Notes: generated by a model from the sequence alone, not told the origin. A stretch of DNA of 64,000 nt from Maribacter sp. HTCC2170 (GCF_000153165.2 NC_014472.1:989501-1053500); one strand, 5' to 3'. Shown: positions 7,552 through 18,325, counted from the first letter of the stretch. Numbers and translations are program-made.

Positions 7552-10376
7552 TCTTCTAAACGTTTGATAATTTGTTGATATTCTTTTTTTCTAGTCATAT
7601 TGTCTTTTCTCTTGTCAAAGACATAATCTATAACTTGTTGGTGCCTGTTCTTTGAGCGCACTGCACTACCTGCAGCAGGCGATGCATAATATCTTCTCGA
7701 TGCTACCCGGAATTTCTTGGCCTCACTATAATGCATCATTATATGACTCCAAGCCCCCATATTTCTTGGTTCTTCCTGAGCCCAAACCAAATCATCAGCA
7801 TTATTGTATTTTTTCAAAATTGCATTCATTTGTTCGGTCGGAATTGGGAACAATTGCTCTATACGTACCAAGGCAACATCGTCTCTATTTGTTTTCTCTT
7901 TTTCATCCAATAAATCATAATAGAACTTTCCTGTACTAAAAACCAAAGTTTTTACTTTTTCAGCATTTGCAGAAACATCATCCAAGACCTCTTCAAACCT
8001 GCCTGATGTAAATTCATCAACGGAAGAAACCGCTTTAGGATGTCTAAGCAAGCTTTTTGGAGTGAAAACAACCAATGGCTTTCTAAAATTTACTTTCATC
8101 TGACGTCTCAATATATGAAACATCTGCGCCGGGGTCGTAACATCCGCTATATACATATTATCCCTAGCACATAATTGTAAATATCTTTCCATACGAGCCG
8201 ATGAATGCTCGGCACCCTGACCCTCATAACCATGTGGTAGTAACATGACCAGACCGTTCTGCAACTTCCATTTATCTTCAGCCGCCGAAATATATTGATC
8301 AATCATAATTTGAGCCCCGTTACTGAAATCCCCAAATTGTGCCTCCCAGATGGTCAAGGTATTCGGGCTAGCCATCGCATACCCATAATCAAATCCGACT
8401 ACGGCATATTCTGATAATAGAGAATTATAAATCTGGAACTCTCCTTGCTTATCAGAAATATGGTTCAATAACATAACCTCTTCTTCACTTTCCTCCACTT
8501 TCATAACCGCATGTCTATGCGAAAAAGTTCCCCTTTCTACATCCTGACCAGACATACGTACACCAAAACCTTCTTCTAAAAGTGTACCATAGGCCAATAA
8601 TTCTCCCATGGCCCAATCAAGTTTATTAGTTTCAAAGAACATCTTCTTACGATCATTCACAAGCCTCACCACTTTCCTTAAAAATTTCTTGTCTTCAGGA
8701 AGTTCTGTAAGCACTCTGGCAATTTGGGTTAACTTTTTCTTATCGTAAGCGGTTTCAACTGGATCCAACATCGCCCATTCGCGAACTTGTTTAAACCCCT
8801 TCCATTCGTCAGCCATAAAAGGAGTGATAATCGTCTTATCTTCCTTTCTTGAATCTTCAAGTTCCTCTTCCAAAGTAGCCTTGTAATCAAGCTCTAGTTG
8901 CTTAACAAAGCCTTCTTCAATCACCCCTTCTGCCAGCAGTTTTTCAGCATAAATATCCCTTGGGTTTTTATGTTTAGCAATTACCTTATATAATTTGGGT
9001 TGGGTAAATCTTGGCTCATCACCTTCATTATGACCATATTTTCTGTACCCCAATAAATCAATAAAAACATCAGTCTTAAAACGCATGCGATACTCCAACG
9101 CAAATAGCGCTGCGTGACAAACCGCTTCCGCGTCATCTGCATTGACATGTAAAACCGGACTCAAAGTCACCTTACCCACATCTGTACAATAAGTGGACGA
9201 CCTTGCGTCTAAATAATTTGTTGTAAAACCAATTTGGTTATTCACAACCATATGGATTGTTCCATTTGTCCTATACCCATCAAGCGTTGCCATTTGCACC
9301 ATTTCATAGGCTATCCCCTGACCGGCGATTGCCGCATCACCATGAACAACAATCGGAAGCACTTTGGAAAAATCATCTTTATACTGTGCATCCTGTTTTG
9401 CCCTAGAAATACCTTCAACCACTGCCCCAACAGTTTCCAAATGAGATGGATTGGGTGCAATGTTCATCTTTATATTGTTTCCATAGTCAGATTTTCTATC
9501 TGATGTCCATCCTAAATGATACTTCACATCACCATCAAAAATCTCCTCTTCGTAATCCTTACCATCGAATTCGCTAAAAATATCTTTGGCCGATTTTCCA
9601 AAAATATTGGTCAAAACATTCAATCTACCTCTGTGGGCCATCCCCATCACAAACTGCTCAACACCGAGCTCTGCGGCTTTTTCAACAATAGCATCCAAAG
9701 CAGGAATCAAAGATTCATTTCCTTCTAGGGAAAACCGCTTTTGGCCAACATATTTTGTATGGAGAAAACCTTCAAAAGAAACCGCTTGGTTAAGCTTCTT
9801 TAAGATATGCTTTTTACGGTTATTGTCAAATTCGGGATGATTATCATTAACATTTATCCAGTTTTGAATCCATTCCCTAAGTTCTGGCTTACGAATATAC
9901 ATGTATTCGACCCCAATGGCATCGCAATAGATCCGTTGCAAATGCTCTATTATCTGAGCTAGTGTTTTTGGTCCAATTCCAATAATTTCACCAGCGGTGA
10001 AAACCGTTTCTAAATCCTCTTTAGTAAGTCCAAAGTTCTCAATTTCCAGGGTCGGGATATACTTTCTACGTTCCCGTACTGGATTTGTCTTGGTAAAAAG
10101 GTGACCTCGACTTCGATAACCATTGATCAACTGAATCACCTGAAACTCTTTATGAAGTTTTTCGGGCACTTCACCATTCACAACCGCTCCTTCAATAGAA
10201 GCTCCATTCTCAGATGGTAAATCAAGTCCATCCAAAGAACTTTCCACTCCAAAATCAAAACCTTGGAAAAAAGCTCTCCAACTTGGCTCTACACTATCGG
10301 GATTCGTTAAATACTTGTCATATAACTCTGCGAAGAAAGAAGTGTGCGCAGTGTTTAAAAAGGAATACTTATCCAT
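7548..10376 (-). CDS. sucA: 2-oxoglutarate dehydrogenase E1
   Basis: Thiamine-diphosphate-dependent decarboxylase of the TCA-cycle complex. 942 residues, full length. The N-terminal peptide [22 protein letters not shown] is the E2-interaction motif of OGDH E1. The core contains [11 protein letters not shown] and [10 protein letters not shown], the ThDP-binding and catalytic regions; the C-terminal transketolase-like half contains [17 protein letters not shown] and EEPRNMGAW. First gene of the odh operon. A possible minus-strand -7 box (TATTTTTG, 10410-10417) lies upstream of the start. Confidence 0.97.
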   Translation of the reverse strand: MDKYSFLNTAHTSFFAELYDKYLTNPDSVEPSWRAFFQGFDFGVESSLDGLDLPSENGASIEGAVVNGEVPEKLHKEFQVIQLINGYRSRGHLFTKTNPVRERRKYIPTLEIENFGLTKEDLETVFTAGEIIGIGPKTLAQIIEHLQRIYCDAIGVEYMYIRKPELREWIQNWINVNDNHPEFDNNRKKHILKKLNQAVSFEGFLHTKYVGQKRFSLEGNESLIPALDAIVEKAAELGVEQFVMGMAHRGRLNVLTNIFGKSAKDIFSEFDGKDYEEEIFDGDVKYHLGWTSDRKSDYGNNIKMNIAPNPSHLETVGAVVEGISRAKQDAQYKDDFSKVLPIVVHGDAAIAGQGIAYEMVQMATLDGYRTNGTIHMVVNNQIGFTTNYLDARSSTYCTDVGKVTLSPVLHVNADDAEAVCHAALFALEYRMRFKTDVFIDLLGYRKYGHNEGDEPRFTQPKLYKVIAKHKNPRDIYAEKLLAEGVIEEGFVKQLELDYKATLEEELEDSRKEDKTIITPFMADEWKGFKQVREWAMLDPVETAYDKKKLTQIARVLTELPEDKKFLRKVVRLVNDRKKMFFETNKLDWAMGELLAYGTLLEEGFGVRMSGQDVERGTFSHRHAVMKVEESEEEVMLLNHISDKQGEFQIYNSLLSEYAVVGFDYGYAMASPNTLTIWEAQFGDFSNGAQIMIDQYISAAEDKWKLQNGLVMLLPHGYEGQGAEHSSARMERYLQLCARDNMYIADVTTPAQMFHILRRQMKVNFRKPLVVFTPKSLLRHPKAVSSVDEFTSGRFEEVLDDVSANAEKVKTLVFSTGKFYYDLLDEKEKTNRDDVALVRIEQLFPIPTEQMNAILKKYNNADDLVWAQEEPRNMGAWSHIMMHYSEAKKFRVASRRYYASPAAGSAVRSKNRHQQVIDYVFDKRKDNMTRKKEYQQIIKRLEE

Positions 10377-10505
10377 AAGAGGTTCTCTATCTTAACCACA
10401 AAATTTGACCAAAAATACAATAATTCCCATTTCTAGGCGTATCTTAAATAGTAATATTGATATAAAAATATAAAGCACTTGGCTTTATCCTTAAATCATC
10501 ACAAA

Positions 10506-11006
10506 ATGAAACGTTATATATTATTGTTCTCCCTTCTTGCTGGATTTTCAGTTTTAGGTCAAAATTCAAATAGGGATTTCTGGGACAATGTTCGTTTTGG
10601 CGGCGCTCTAGGTTTAGGGTTTTCCAATGGAAGCTTTAATGGATCCATATCCCCAAGTGCCATTTATCAAATAAATGATCAGTTTGCAACCGGTGCAAGC
10701 CTAAACTTTAGCTATGCCAAGTTCAATGAAGACAAGTTTTTAGCATATGGCGGAAGCGTTTTGTCATTATATAACCCACTCCCATATATTCAATTTTCTG
10801 CTGAGTATGAGCAGTTGCGAATCAACAGGACTTACGCTCTTGACGGTGGGAATTTGGAAGACGACTATTGGTCACCTGCTTTATTTTTAGGGGTAGGATA
10901 TAGCAATCGCAATGCGACTTTTGGGCTTAGGTATGATGTCTTGTATGATGAAGACAAAAGCATCTACATTAACGCTTTGATGCCATTTGTACGTTTTTAT
11001 TTTTAA
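10506..11006 (+). CDS. Outer-membrane beta-barrel protein
   Basis: About 166 residues with a signal peptide (MKRYILLFSLLAGFSVLGQ) from the ATG at 10506, which is preferred over an earlier in-frame start that would precede the signal with nine residues. The mature part consists of short amphipathic strands (GGALGLGFSNGSFNGSISPSA, a barrel-like pattern) and ends in FVRFYF, a terminal aromatic typical of barrel insertion. The family is small and uncharacterised. It overlaps the convergent downstream gene by 4 bases. Confidence 0.7.
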   Translation: MKRYILLFSLLAGFSVLGQNSNRDFWDNVRFGGALGLGFSNGSFNGSISPSAIYQINDQFATGASLNFSYAKFNEDKFLAYGGSVLSLYNPLPYIQFSAEYEQLRINRTYALDGGNLEDDYWSPALFLGVGYSNRNATFGLRYDVLYDEDKSIYINALMPFVRFYF

Positions 11007-11359
11007 GAAGAATACTTCCTTTTTAGCCACACTTTCTGAAGTTCTCTTTTCAAAATCAAAAAAGAAACCTGTTCTGCAACCTCGACAACATCGGTAACTT
11101 TGATTCGCTTAAATGCCTTTTCAGGCACATCAATAACATAAAGCAAATTCAAATAATCACTGAACTTTTCTAGTATCAAGTAATAGATTTTCTCATGAAG
11201 AAAAGACCGCAGATTTTCAGGTAAAACGTCATTGGGGAAATCAACAAAAATATTGGCCAAACCAAAATCCTTTTTGATTTGAATTACCAATTTTTCATAC
11301 AAATGTTCTTCTTGAACCTCTTGTAAAAGTACCGAGCTATTTTGGAAATCAAAGTTCAT
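11003..11359 (-). CDS. Conserved hypothetical protein
   Basis: A soluble, leucine- and charge-rich protein of 118 residues with no signal peptide or membrane segment. I do not recognise a domain; it appears helical (EHLYEKLVIQIKKDF, LHEKIYYLILEKFSDYL). It lies 34 bases downstream of the amidohydrolase's upstream neighbourhood on the same strand, transcribed toward the barrel gene, and is probably a lineage-specific flavobacterial protein. Confidence 0.6.
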   Translation of the reverse strand: MNFDFQNSSVLLQEVQEEHLYEKLVIQIKKDFGLANIFVDFPNDVLPENLRSFLHEKIYYLILEKFSDYLNLLYVIDVPEKAFKRIKVTDVVEVAEQVSFLILKRELQKVWLKRKYSS

Positions 11360-11393
11360 ACTCTACATACGATTTGCAAGATTATTTCCTTTA

Positions 11394-12668
11394 TTAATCT
11401 TTATAAACAACACCTTCTTTCATAACAAATACCACACTTTCCAAAGTAGCCACATTCTTTTCAGGATTCTCTTCAACAGCAATTATATCGGCAATATAAT
11501 TTTCTTTCAATTGTCCAAGTTCAGCGCCCATTCCCAATAATCCAGCATTGGTCACTGTTGCCGATTTCAGAGCTTCCATAAGTGGCATTCCCACTTCAAC
11601 CATATACCCAAATTCCTTGGCATTTAGGCCATGTGGGAAAACACCGGCATCCGTACCAAATGCAATGGGAACTCCTTTTTTATATGCTTTTTTGAACATA
11701 TCTTGAATCAATGGCCCAATTTCTGCAGCTTTCTTTGCTACAACTTCAGGAAAGAAACCCTTTATTTTGGCTTTTTCCTCCACTTGCTTACCGGCAGTTA
11801 TCGTCGGCACCAAAAACGTGTTGTGCTTCTTCATTAATTCCATAGTCTCATCGCTCATATAGGTACCGTGCTCAATTGTTTTAATACCGCCTTTAATAGC
11901 TCTTTGCATTCCTTCATCGCCGTGGGCGTGGGCAGCCGTAAGCATGCCATAATCTTTTGCAGTTTCTGTAATTGCTTTTATTTCCTCAATCGTAAACTGT
12001 GGATTTTTTCCACTTTTCGCCACACTAAGCACTCCCCCTGTTGCTGTAATCTTAATAACATCGGCCCCATTCTTATATCGCTGTCTGACCGCTTTTTTTC
12101 CATCCTCCGGAGAATTCACAACACCTTCCTTCGGACCTGGATTACCCATTAAATCTTTTCGTGAACCATTTGTTGGATCTGCGTGACCACCTGTAGTCCC
12201 GATTGCCTTGCCTGCAGTAAAAATTCGAGGTCCAGTGACCAATCCTTTATTAATAGCTTTTCGTAAGGCAATATTCACTCCAGAACCTCCCAAATCCCGA
12301 ACAGTGGTAAAACCAGCCATTAAAGTACGTTTTGCATATAGTGTGGACTGAAAAGCTACATCGGCTTCATTCTTGGTATATCTGTTAATGTAGGCTTGTG
12401 GTCCAGATTCGCTCTCAATATGAACATGCATATCAATAAAACCTGGCATAACTGTCATGTTCTTCAGATCTATAATCTTGTCATTTGCAGAACCATTTAC
12501 AAATCCGTTCTTAATACTTTTTATCTTATTGCCTGAAACAACTATTGTTTTTCCAGAGATTGTTTTCCCATTTGCAACGTCTATTATGCTTCCACATTGT
12601 AAATAAGTGTCTTGCGCACTGGAAAGTAACATTGAAATAAGTGCAAAGAAGAGTAGTGATTTTTTCAT
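11394..12668 (-). CDS. Exported amidohydrolase (imidazolonepropionase/prolidase-like)
   Basis: Metal-dependent amidohydrolase of 424 residues with a signal peptide (MKKSLLFFALISMLLSSAQ), so probably periplasmic. The metal motif GFIDMHVHIES gives the HxH pair; ITATGGV, AHAHGDEG, IEHGTYM and AFGTDAGV carry the remaining family ligands. This subfamily (COG1228) often cleaves Xaa-Pro or other small amide substrates; the substrate here is not predictable. It appears to be a single gene with its own short upstream region. Confidence 0.82.
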   Translation of the reverse strand: MKKSLLFFALISMLLSSAQDTYLQCGSIIDVANGKTISGKTIVVSGNKIKSIKNGFVNGSANDKIIDLKNMTVMPGFIDMHVHIESESGPQAYINRYTKNEADVAFQSTLYAKRTLMAGFTTVRDLGGSGVNIALRKAINKGLVTGPRIFTAGKAIGTTGGHADPTNGSRKDLMGNPGPKEGVVNSPEDGKKAVRQRYKNGADVIKITATGGVLSVAKSGKNPQFTIEEIKAITETAKDYGMLTAAHAHGDEGMQRAIKGGIKTIEHGTYMSDETMELMKKHNTFLVPTITAGKQVEEKAKIKGFFPEVVAKKAAEIGPLIQDMFKKAYKKGVPIAFGTDAGVFPHGLNAKEFGYMVEVGMPLMEALKSATVTNAGLLGMGAELGQLKENYIADIIAVEENPEKNVATLESVVFVMKEGVVYKD

Positions 12669-12747
12669 GATAAGGTATGTATATAAATAAAATGAGAGGA
12701 AATATACATATAATTCCTCTCATCCAGTTAAACTTTTATCCCCTAAA

Positions 12748-13764
12748 TCAGCTTCTTATTTTCTGCTCCCAATCCCAAGCAGATTTCATTGCCTCGTCTA
12801 AGGTGTATTTTGATTTCCATCCTAATTCTTCATTGGCATAAGTTGTATCCGCATAGGCAGAAGTGATATCTCCTGGTCTCCTGTCTACAATCTTATAATT
12901 TAGCTTTTTGCCCGATACCTTTTCGAAACTTTTAATCACTTCAAGAACTGTACTTCCCTTTCCTGTACCTACATTGAACACCTCATAATTGTTTTTATTC
13001 TTCCCTGCCAACAATCTTTGCAAAGCAATTACATGGGCTTTTGCCAAATCAACAACATAAATATAATCTCGAACACAAGTACCATCTTGTGTTGGATAAT
13101 CATCGCCAAATACGGACAATTCCTCTCTAAGCCCTGCTCCTGTTTGAGTGATAAACGGCACCAAGTTTTGCGGAACACCTATAGGTAATTCACCAATCTC
13201 CGAACTAGGGTGTGCACCCATAGGGTTAAAATATCTTAAAGCAATTGCATTAAGAGTAGGTGTAACTTTACATGTATCACGAATAATCTCTTCACCCATT
13301 TGTTTGGTATTACCATATGGGGATTCTGCCTCCTTCACAGGAGCAACTTCGGTAATAGGCATTGTATCTGCCTGACCATAAACAGTACAGGACGAACTAA
13401 AAATAAAACTTGATTTGTTTTTCTTGGAAAGCTCCTTTAGTAAATAAACCAAGGTGCCAATATTGTTTTCGTAATACAATAAAGGCTTCTCAACACTCTC
13501 ACCCACCGCCTTTGAAGCTGCAAAATGAATTACCCCTTCAATGTCATGATGTCTTTTGAAAAAGTCTTCGATTTTGGATTTTTCTTTTAAGTCCAGTTTT
13601 TCAAATAATGGCTGCTTACCCGTAATGGAAACGATACCTTCAAGTACTTTTTCCGAAGAATTTGAACAATCATCGATAATGACCACCTCAAAACCTTCAT
13701 TCTGAAGTTCTACAACAGTATGCGAACCTATAAATCCCAATCCGCCAGTTACTAATATTTTCAT
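12748..13764 (-). CDS. galE: UDP-glucose 4-epimerase
   Basis: Interconverts UDP-glucose and UDP-galactose. An extended SDR of 338 residues: NAD-binding GGLGFIGSH (residues 7-15), SSSCTVYG and the catalytic YxxxK (Y150-GNT-K154), and the GalE-typical NPMGAHPSSEIGE and NVGTGKGSTVLEV segments. It lies 45 bases downstream of the aminotransferase gene on the same strand; both could supply sugars for envelope polysaccharide, although GalE may also serve galactose metabolism. Confidence 0.93.
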   Translation of the reverse strand: MKILVTGGLGFIGSHTVVELQNEGFEVVIIDDCSNSSEKVLEGIVSITGKQPLFEKLDLKEKSKIEDFFKRHHDIEGVIHFAASKAVGESVEKPLLYYENNIGTLVYLLKELSKKNKSSFIFSSSCTVYGQADTMPITEVAPVKEAESPYGNTKQMGEEIIRDTCKVTPTLNAIALRYFNPMGAHPSSEIGELPIGVPQNLVPFITQTGAGLREELSVFGDDYPTQDGTCVRDYIYVVDLAKAHVIALQRLLAGKNKNNYEVFNVGTGKGSTVLEVIKSFEKVSGKKLNYKIVDRRPGDITSAYADTTYANEELGWKSKYTLDEAMKSAWDWEQKIRS

Positions 13765-13809
13765 TTAGTTTGTTTAGTGTTAAAACATCAAATCTAGAAC
13801 AACAATACA

Positions 13810-14964
13810 TTAACCATTGACAAAACCGATGACCGTATCTGTTATATAGTCTATTTGCTCATGGTCAAGCTCGGTATGCATAGGAAGTGAAATGACTTCC
13901 TTTACCAATTGATTGGTAACAGGAAAATCATCTTCATTATATCTATCATCTTCATATGCTTTTTGGCTATGTAATGGTATGGGATAATAGACCCCGCATG
14001 GAATTTGACTATCATTTAAATGCTGAACCAAGGCATCTCTCTTGCCATTGGTTATTCTTAAGGTATACTGATGAAAAACATGGCAGTCACAACTTTCACA
14101 AATCTCACCACAATTGTTCACAGTTACTGGAACCACAATATTCTCTTGCCCTTCAAATGCCTTTGAATATTTTCTGGCCGCTTCTCTCCTAGCATCACAA
14201 TAACCATCCAATAACGGAAGCTTGGCCCTTAGAACGGTTGCCTGAATAGAATCCAATCTTGAATTGACACCAACCACATCATGATGATACCTTTCATACA
14301 TTCCATGATTAACAATGCCTCTAATCGTATGGGCTAAATCATCATCATTGGTGAAAATAGCTCCTCCATCTCCATAGCATCCGAGGTTTTTTGATGGAAA
14401 GAATGACGTAGAACCAATGCGGCCAATAGTGCCCGCTTTTTGCTTCATCCCTTTCCCATTCTTGTAATCCGCACCAATAGCTTGGGCATTATCCTCTATT
14501 ACAAATAAATCGTGCTTTTCCGCCAAAGCCATAATAGCATCCATATTAGCACATTGCCCAAAAAGGTGTACTGGTACTATTGCTTTTGTTTTTGGTGTAA
14601 TAGACTTCTCTATAGCGGCAATACTTATATTAAAAGTATCTCTATCAACATCAACCAAAACAGGGGTGAGTTGTAACAAAGCGATTACTTCAACAGTGGC
14701 TGCAAACGTAAAATCTGCAGTAATAACCTCATCTCCAGGTTTTAATCCTAAACCCATCATTGCAATCTGCAAAGCATCTGTACCATTGGCACAAGGAATT
14801 ACATGTTTAACCTCCAAATAATCTTCTAATTCCTTTTGAAAGGCATGCACCTCGGGGCCATTAATAAAAGCCGAGGTTTCCAGAATATTTGAAATTGATG
14901 AATTAACTTGCTCCTTGATGGTTTGGTATTGACCGTTAAGGTCTACCATTTGTATTTTACGCAT
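13810..14964 (-). CDS. DegT/DnrJ/EryC1/StrS family sugar aminotransferase
   Basis: PLP-dependent aminotransferase acting on nucleotide-linked keto sugars for lipopolysaccharide or capsule. 384 residues. The PLP lysine is K192 in SFFPSKNLGCYGDGG, with family blocks CANGTDALQ and VIEDNAQAIGADY and the C-terminal GVYYPIPLHSQ. A cysteine cluster (C286, C290, C293, C295 in CGEICESCDC) is also seen in some relatives and could bind a metal. The neighbours galE and Kdo transferase support a role in envelope sugars. Confidence 0.88.
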   Translation of the reverse strand: MRKIQMVDLNGQYQTIKEQVNSSISNILETSAFINGPEVHAFQKELEDYLEVKHVIPCANGTDALQIAMMGLGLKPGDEVITADFTFAATVEVIALLQLTPVLVDVDRDTFNISIAAIEKSITPKTKAIVPVHLFGQCANMDAIMALAEKHDLFVIEDNAQAIGADYKNGKGMKQKAGTIGRIGSTSFFPSKNLGCYGDGGAIFTNDDDLAHTIRGIVNHGMYERYHHDVVGVNSRLDSIQATVLRAKLPLLDGYCDARREAARKYSKAFEGQENIVVPVTVNNCGEICESCDCHVFHQYTLRITNGKRDALVQHLNDSQIPCGVYYPIPLHSQKAYEDDRYNEDDFPVTNQLVKEVISLPMHTELDHEQIDYITDTVIGFVNG

Positions 14965-15046
14965 CTGTAAGAATTAGAATAGTATAATTGCAAAAATAAG
15001 GAACAATTCTGTAAAGAAGTGTATTTTAGCCGCAAACGATAACCAA

Positions 15047-16282
15047 GTGCATTTTATTTATAATCTTATCGTACAAATCACATGGTTCCACTTGAAAATA
15101 GTGGCTCTTTTTCATCCTAAAATCAAACTTTTCGTTGATGGCAGAAAAGAGACTTTTTCAGTTTTAAAAAATAAAATCAACAGAGATGACAAAGTCATAT
15201 GGATTCATGTTGCATCTTTAGGTGAATTTGAACAAGGGTTGCCTATAATCGAAAAACTTAAAACCGAATATCCTTCCCATAAAATATTGATTACTTTCTT
15301 TTCACCATCGGGCTACGAGGTCAAAAAAAATACCAATGCCGCAGATTGTGTGGTTTATCTTCCGATGGATACAAAGGCAAATGCAAAAGAATTTATTTCC
15401 ACCATCAACCCTATTTTGGCAATTTTCGTGAAATATGAAATTTGGCCGAACATACTGAATGTGCTTAAAGAAAATGAAACTCCAACGTTATTGATTTCAG
15501 CAATTTTTAGAAAGAACCAGGTTTTCTTTAAATGGTACGGCGCTATTATGAAAAAGGCGCTAAAGACCTTTGACCATTTCTTTGTACAGGATGAAAATTC
15601 GGTGACCCTTATTCAAAATATAAATTTAAAAAACGTCACCCTAAGTGGCGATACTAGATTCGATAGGGTTTCTGAAATATTGAAAAGGGACAATAGCCTA
15701 AAATTCATGGAGCAATTCAAAGCAACCGAACCTTGTTTTGTCGCGGGTAGTACATGGCCAGAAGATGAGGAAATTATAGTAGCGTTTGTTAATGAATCCT
15801 CAAAATCAATCAAATACGTAATCGCACCACACAATATCAAAACAGACCACATACAATCACTTAAAAAATCTATTTCCAAAAAAGTACTTCTTTATTCTGA
15901 AATTGAGAAAAAAGACCCGTCGCTTTATGAAGTGATTATTATTGACACCATTGGCCTTTTGACAAAAATCTACAGTTATGCCGATTTTACATATGTCGGT
16001 GGCGCCTTTGCAACTGGCCTCCATAATACTTTAGAACCAGCCGTTTTTGGAGCACCCATAATTATTGGCCCAAACTACAAGGGTTTTAACGAAGCAGAGA
16101 ATCTTGTCACCAAAAAAGGATTATTGGTGATAAAAACCCTCGAGGAATTCACTTCAGTTTTAAACAATCTGTGTGAAAATCAGGAATTCTCGAAAAGAAC
16201 TGGGCTTATTAACTCTAGTTTTGTTAAAGAAAATATGGGAGCAAGCATCCAAATCATGGCTCATATTCGTAGATTACTATAA
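15047..16282 (+). CDS. waaA: 3-deoxy-D-manno-octulosonic acid transferase
   Basis: Transfers Kdo from CMP-Kdo to lipid A precursor at the inner membrane. 411 residues starting at a GTG, with an N-terminal membrane-anchoring helix (FIYNLIVQITWFHLK). The family-defining HVASLGEFEQGLPII contains the catalytic Glu, and the C-terminal half has VGGAFATGLHNTLEP and FGAPIIIGPNYKGFNEA, the CMP-binding GT30 pattern. It is divergent from the aminotransferase gene and followed by a small lipoprotein gene. Confidence 0.93.
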   Translation: MHFIYNLIVQITWFHLKIVALFHPKIKLFVDGRKETFSVLKNKINRDDKVIWIHVASLGEFEQGLPIIEKLKTEYPSHKILITFFSPSGYEVKKNTNAADCVVYLPMDTKANAKEFISTINPILAIFVKYEIWPNILNVLKENETPTLLISAIFRKNQVFFKWYGAIMKKALKTFDHFFVQDENSVTLIQNINLKNVTLSGDTRFDRVSEILKRDNSLKFMEQFKATEPCFVAGSTWPEDEEIIVAFVNESSKSIKYVIAPHNIKTDHIQSLKKSISKKVLLYSEIEKKDPSLYEVIIIDTIGLLTKIYSYADFTYVGGAFATGLHNTLEPAVFGAPIIIGPNYKGFNEAENLVTKKGLLVIKTLEEFTSVLNNLCENQEFSKRTGLINSSFVKENMGASIQIMAHIRRLL

Positions 16283-16300
16283 CACGAATATTTAGCCATT

Positions 16301-16552
16301 ATGAAATTTCCCCAAATTTTCAAGCTTTTGGCCTTGTTATGCTTTTTCGCTGCGTTATCCTGTAAAGAGGCCAGTGTAAAAGACAAGCACGCACCAAAGG
16401 AAGAAAAAAACATTCCATCTGCAGAGAAGCATCATAAATTTAAGTCAACTCCAAAAAACGACCCTAAGCGGTCTATTCAATCAAGGGACAGTATTTTGCG
16501 AAAGCAAAAAAAATCTAAGGATTTGGACACTTTAAAACCTAAGGTGGCCTAG
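16301..16552 (+). CDS. Small lysine-rich lipoprotein
   Basis: 83 residues. A signal peptide ending in a lipobox (LLCFFAALSC) makes it a predicted lipoprotein; the rest is a highly charged, Lys/Ser-rich, probably disordered tail. It starts 18 bases after waaA, likely in the same transcript. No recognised domain. Confidence 0.6.
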   Translation: MKFPQIFKLLALLCFFAALSCKEASVKDKHAPKEEKNIPSAEKHHKFKSTPKNDPKRSIQSRDSILRKQKKSKDLDTLKPKVA

Positions 16553-16617
16553 TTGACATTATAGATATTTCTGGTCTGGTAATTTTTGCTAGCTTTACCA
16601 AAACCAAAAATATACCT

Positions 16618-17973
16618 ATGAATTCCAAACTCTTCCGAATTTCTTTGACCGCCGCCTTATCTGGATTTTTATTCGGCTTTGATACTGTTGTAATCAGTGG
16701 AGCAAACCTTCCTATTAAAGAACTTTGGGACACTTCTCCCTGGTTTCATGGAACTTTCATCATGTCTATGGCATTATGGGGTACGGTAATAGGTTCTTTG
16801 TTTGGAGGCATTCCATGTGACCGATTCGGTCGAAAGAAAACTTTATTTTGGATTGGTATTTTGTATGCTGTTTCGGCCTTGGGTTCTGGACTTGCCACGG
16901 ATCCATATATGTTTTCATTTTTTAGATTCATTGGAGGTTTAGGTGTCGGGGCTTCTTCAGTTGCCGCTCCCATTTATATTTCAGAAATCTCATCTCCAGA
17001 AAATCGTGGAAAACTTGGCGCTCTATATCAATTCAATCTGGTATTGGGTATACTAATTGCTTTTATCTCAAATTATCTACTTCAAGGAATTGGTGGCGAT
17101 AATGACTGGAGATGGATGCTTGGAGTAGAAGCCATCCCAGCAATTTTGTACACTATTATGGTAATCAGTATCCCCAATAGCCCGAGATGGTTGGTTCTTA
17201 ACAAAGGTGATGATGAAGGTGCACTAAACACTTTAAAATTGATTTATACCGATGAGGAGGCCCATAATAAGCTAGATGATATAAAAGCCCACAATCCCGC
17301 AGGTCAAGCAAAAGAAAGCTTGTTTTCGGGCAATTACAAAACCCCCTTGATTTTGGCCTTTCTTATAGCTTTTTTCAATCAATTATCAGGCATTAATTTT
17401 GTCCTGTACTATGCTCCTGAAATTCTTGAACGAGCAGGTCTTGCAGCTCAAGAATCCTTGTTCAGTTCAATATCAATTGGAATTGTAAATCTAATATTCA
17501 CATTTGTGGGGGTTTGGTTGATAGATAGATTAGGAAGAAAACAATTAATGAAAATCGGATCTATAGGTTATATTATTAGCCTTGGTATGGTAGGTTGGTG
17601 TTTTTATACAGGTGCCAGTTCAGTTCTACTTTTGACATTTATCTGTGTTTTCATCGCCTCACACGCCATTGGACAGGGAGCCGTTATATGGGTGTTTATT
17701 TCTGAGATTTTTCCAAATAAAATTAGGGCATTTGGTCAATCATGGGGCACTGGCACCCATTGGATATTCGCAGCCATTATTACCTTGATAACCCCAATTT
17801 TTCTAGATAGCGAGAAAGGTATTTTCAAGGACAACCCTTGGCCAATTTTTATATTTTTTGCTGGAATGATGGTTCTACAGTTACTGTTCGTCTTATTTAT
17901 GATGCCAGAAACCAAAGGAATTTCCCTAGAGGAATTAAGCGACAGATTAAGTGGTAAAAAATCAAAATCTTAA
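16618..17973 (+). CDS. Sugar porter family MFS transporter
   Basis: Twelve-helix inner-membrane sugar transporter of 451 residues. Hallmarks of the sugar porter family are present: GFLFGFDTVVISG in helix 1, DRFGRKK in the loop after helix 2, PESPR-like NSPRWL after helix 6, the helix 7 block FNQLSGINFVLYYAPEI, DRLGRKQ, and the C-terminal PETKGISLEEL. The substrate is likely a hexose or pentose. It stands just before a sulfatase and sugar-catabolism region but is not in an operon with it. Confidence 0.92.
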   Translation: MNSKLFRISLTAALSGFLFGFDTVVISGANLPIKELWDTSPWFHGTFIMSMALWGTVIGSLFGGIPCDRFGRKKTLFWIGILYAVSALGSGLATDPYMFSFFRFIGGLGVGASSVAAPIYISEISSPENRGKLGALYQFNLVLGILIAFISNYLLQGIGGDNDWRWMLGVEAIPAILYTIMVISIPNSPRWLVLNKGDDEGALNTLKLIYTDEEAHNKLDDIKAHNPAGQAKESLFSGNYKTPLILAFLIAFFNQLSGINFVLYYAPEILERAGLAAQESLFSSISIGIVNLIFTFVGVWLIDRLGRKQLMKIGSIGYIISLGMVGWCFYTGASSVLLLTFICVFIASHAIGQGAVIWVFISEIFPNKIRAFGQSWGTGTHWIFAAIITLITPIFLDSEKGIFKDNPWPIFIFFAGMMVLQLLFVLFMMPETKGISLEELSDRLSGKKSKS

Positions 17974-18113
17974 AAAAGACATTTTCACTTTAACGAATTA
18001 TTTGGAAATACATCGCTGAAACATACTAAACAACAGGCATTTAGTCGAATTATTCTTTAAAATTCGAGGATTTTAGATCACAATTCCCTACATTGGAATA
18101 AATAAATAAAATC

Positions 18114-18242
18114 ATGGAGCAGGAAATTACATTTGGCACTAAGATGCTCAACGGCTTTTTAAGCATTATGGTAGTGATATTGGTTGCTATTTTGCTAGCG
18201 GTTGTTGGCGGTCTTTTGTTAGCCGCGTTTGGTATCATTTAG
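18114..18242 (+). CDS. Putative 42-residue membrane protein
   Basis: An ATG-initiated frame preceded by an A/T-rich leader typical of Bacteroidetes start sites. It encodes a polar N-terminus (MEQEITFGTKMLN) and one long hydrophobic helix (LSIMVVILVAILLAVVGG...) ending in IMH-free FGII, and is followed 57 bases later by a good terminator. This would be a single-span membrane peptide. An antisense frame also exists here but lacks any protein-like signature. Coding status is plausible, not proven. Confidence 0.4.
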   Translation: MEQEITFGTKMLNGFLSIMVVILVAILLAVVGGLLLAAFGII

Positions 18243-18299
18243 GCCAATCAAACCAGAGATTTCCCCAAATATTATCTCCCTATTTATTTATAAAATTAC

Positions 18300-18325
18300 A
18301 AAGCCCATCCTTGTTGATGGGCTTT
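18300..18325 (+). terminator. Rho-independent terminator
   Basis: AAAGCCCATC and GATGGGCTTT form a 10-bp stem around a 6-base loop with a T-rich end. It can terminate the small membrane ORF upstream and, in reverse, the sulfatase transcript coming from the minus strand. Confidence 0.75.

Noticed and set aside
8802-8810. CCATTCGTC, identical to a LytTR half-site
   Set aside because: It lies inside the sucA coding sequence, has no partner half-site at 21 bases and no -7 box at the fixed distance; a chance match.
18050-18238. Minus-strand frame over the 42-residue ORF
   Set aside because: No plausible function or signal; the plus-strand frame with a clear hydrophobic helix and terminator is more convincing.
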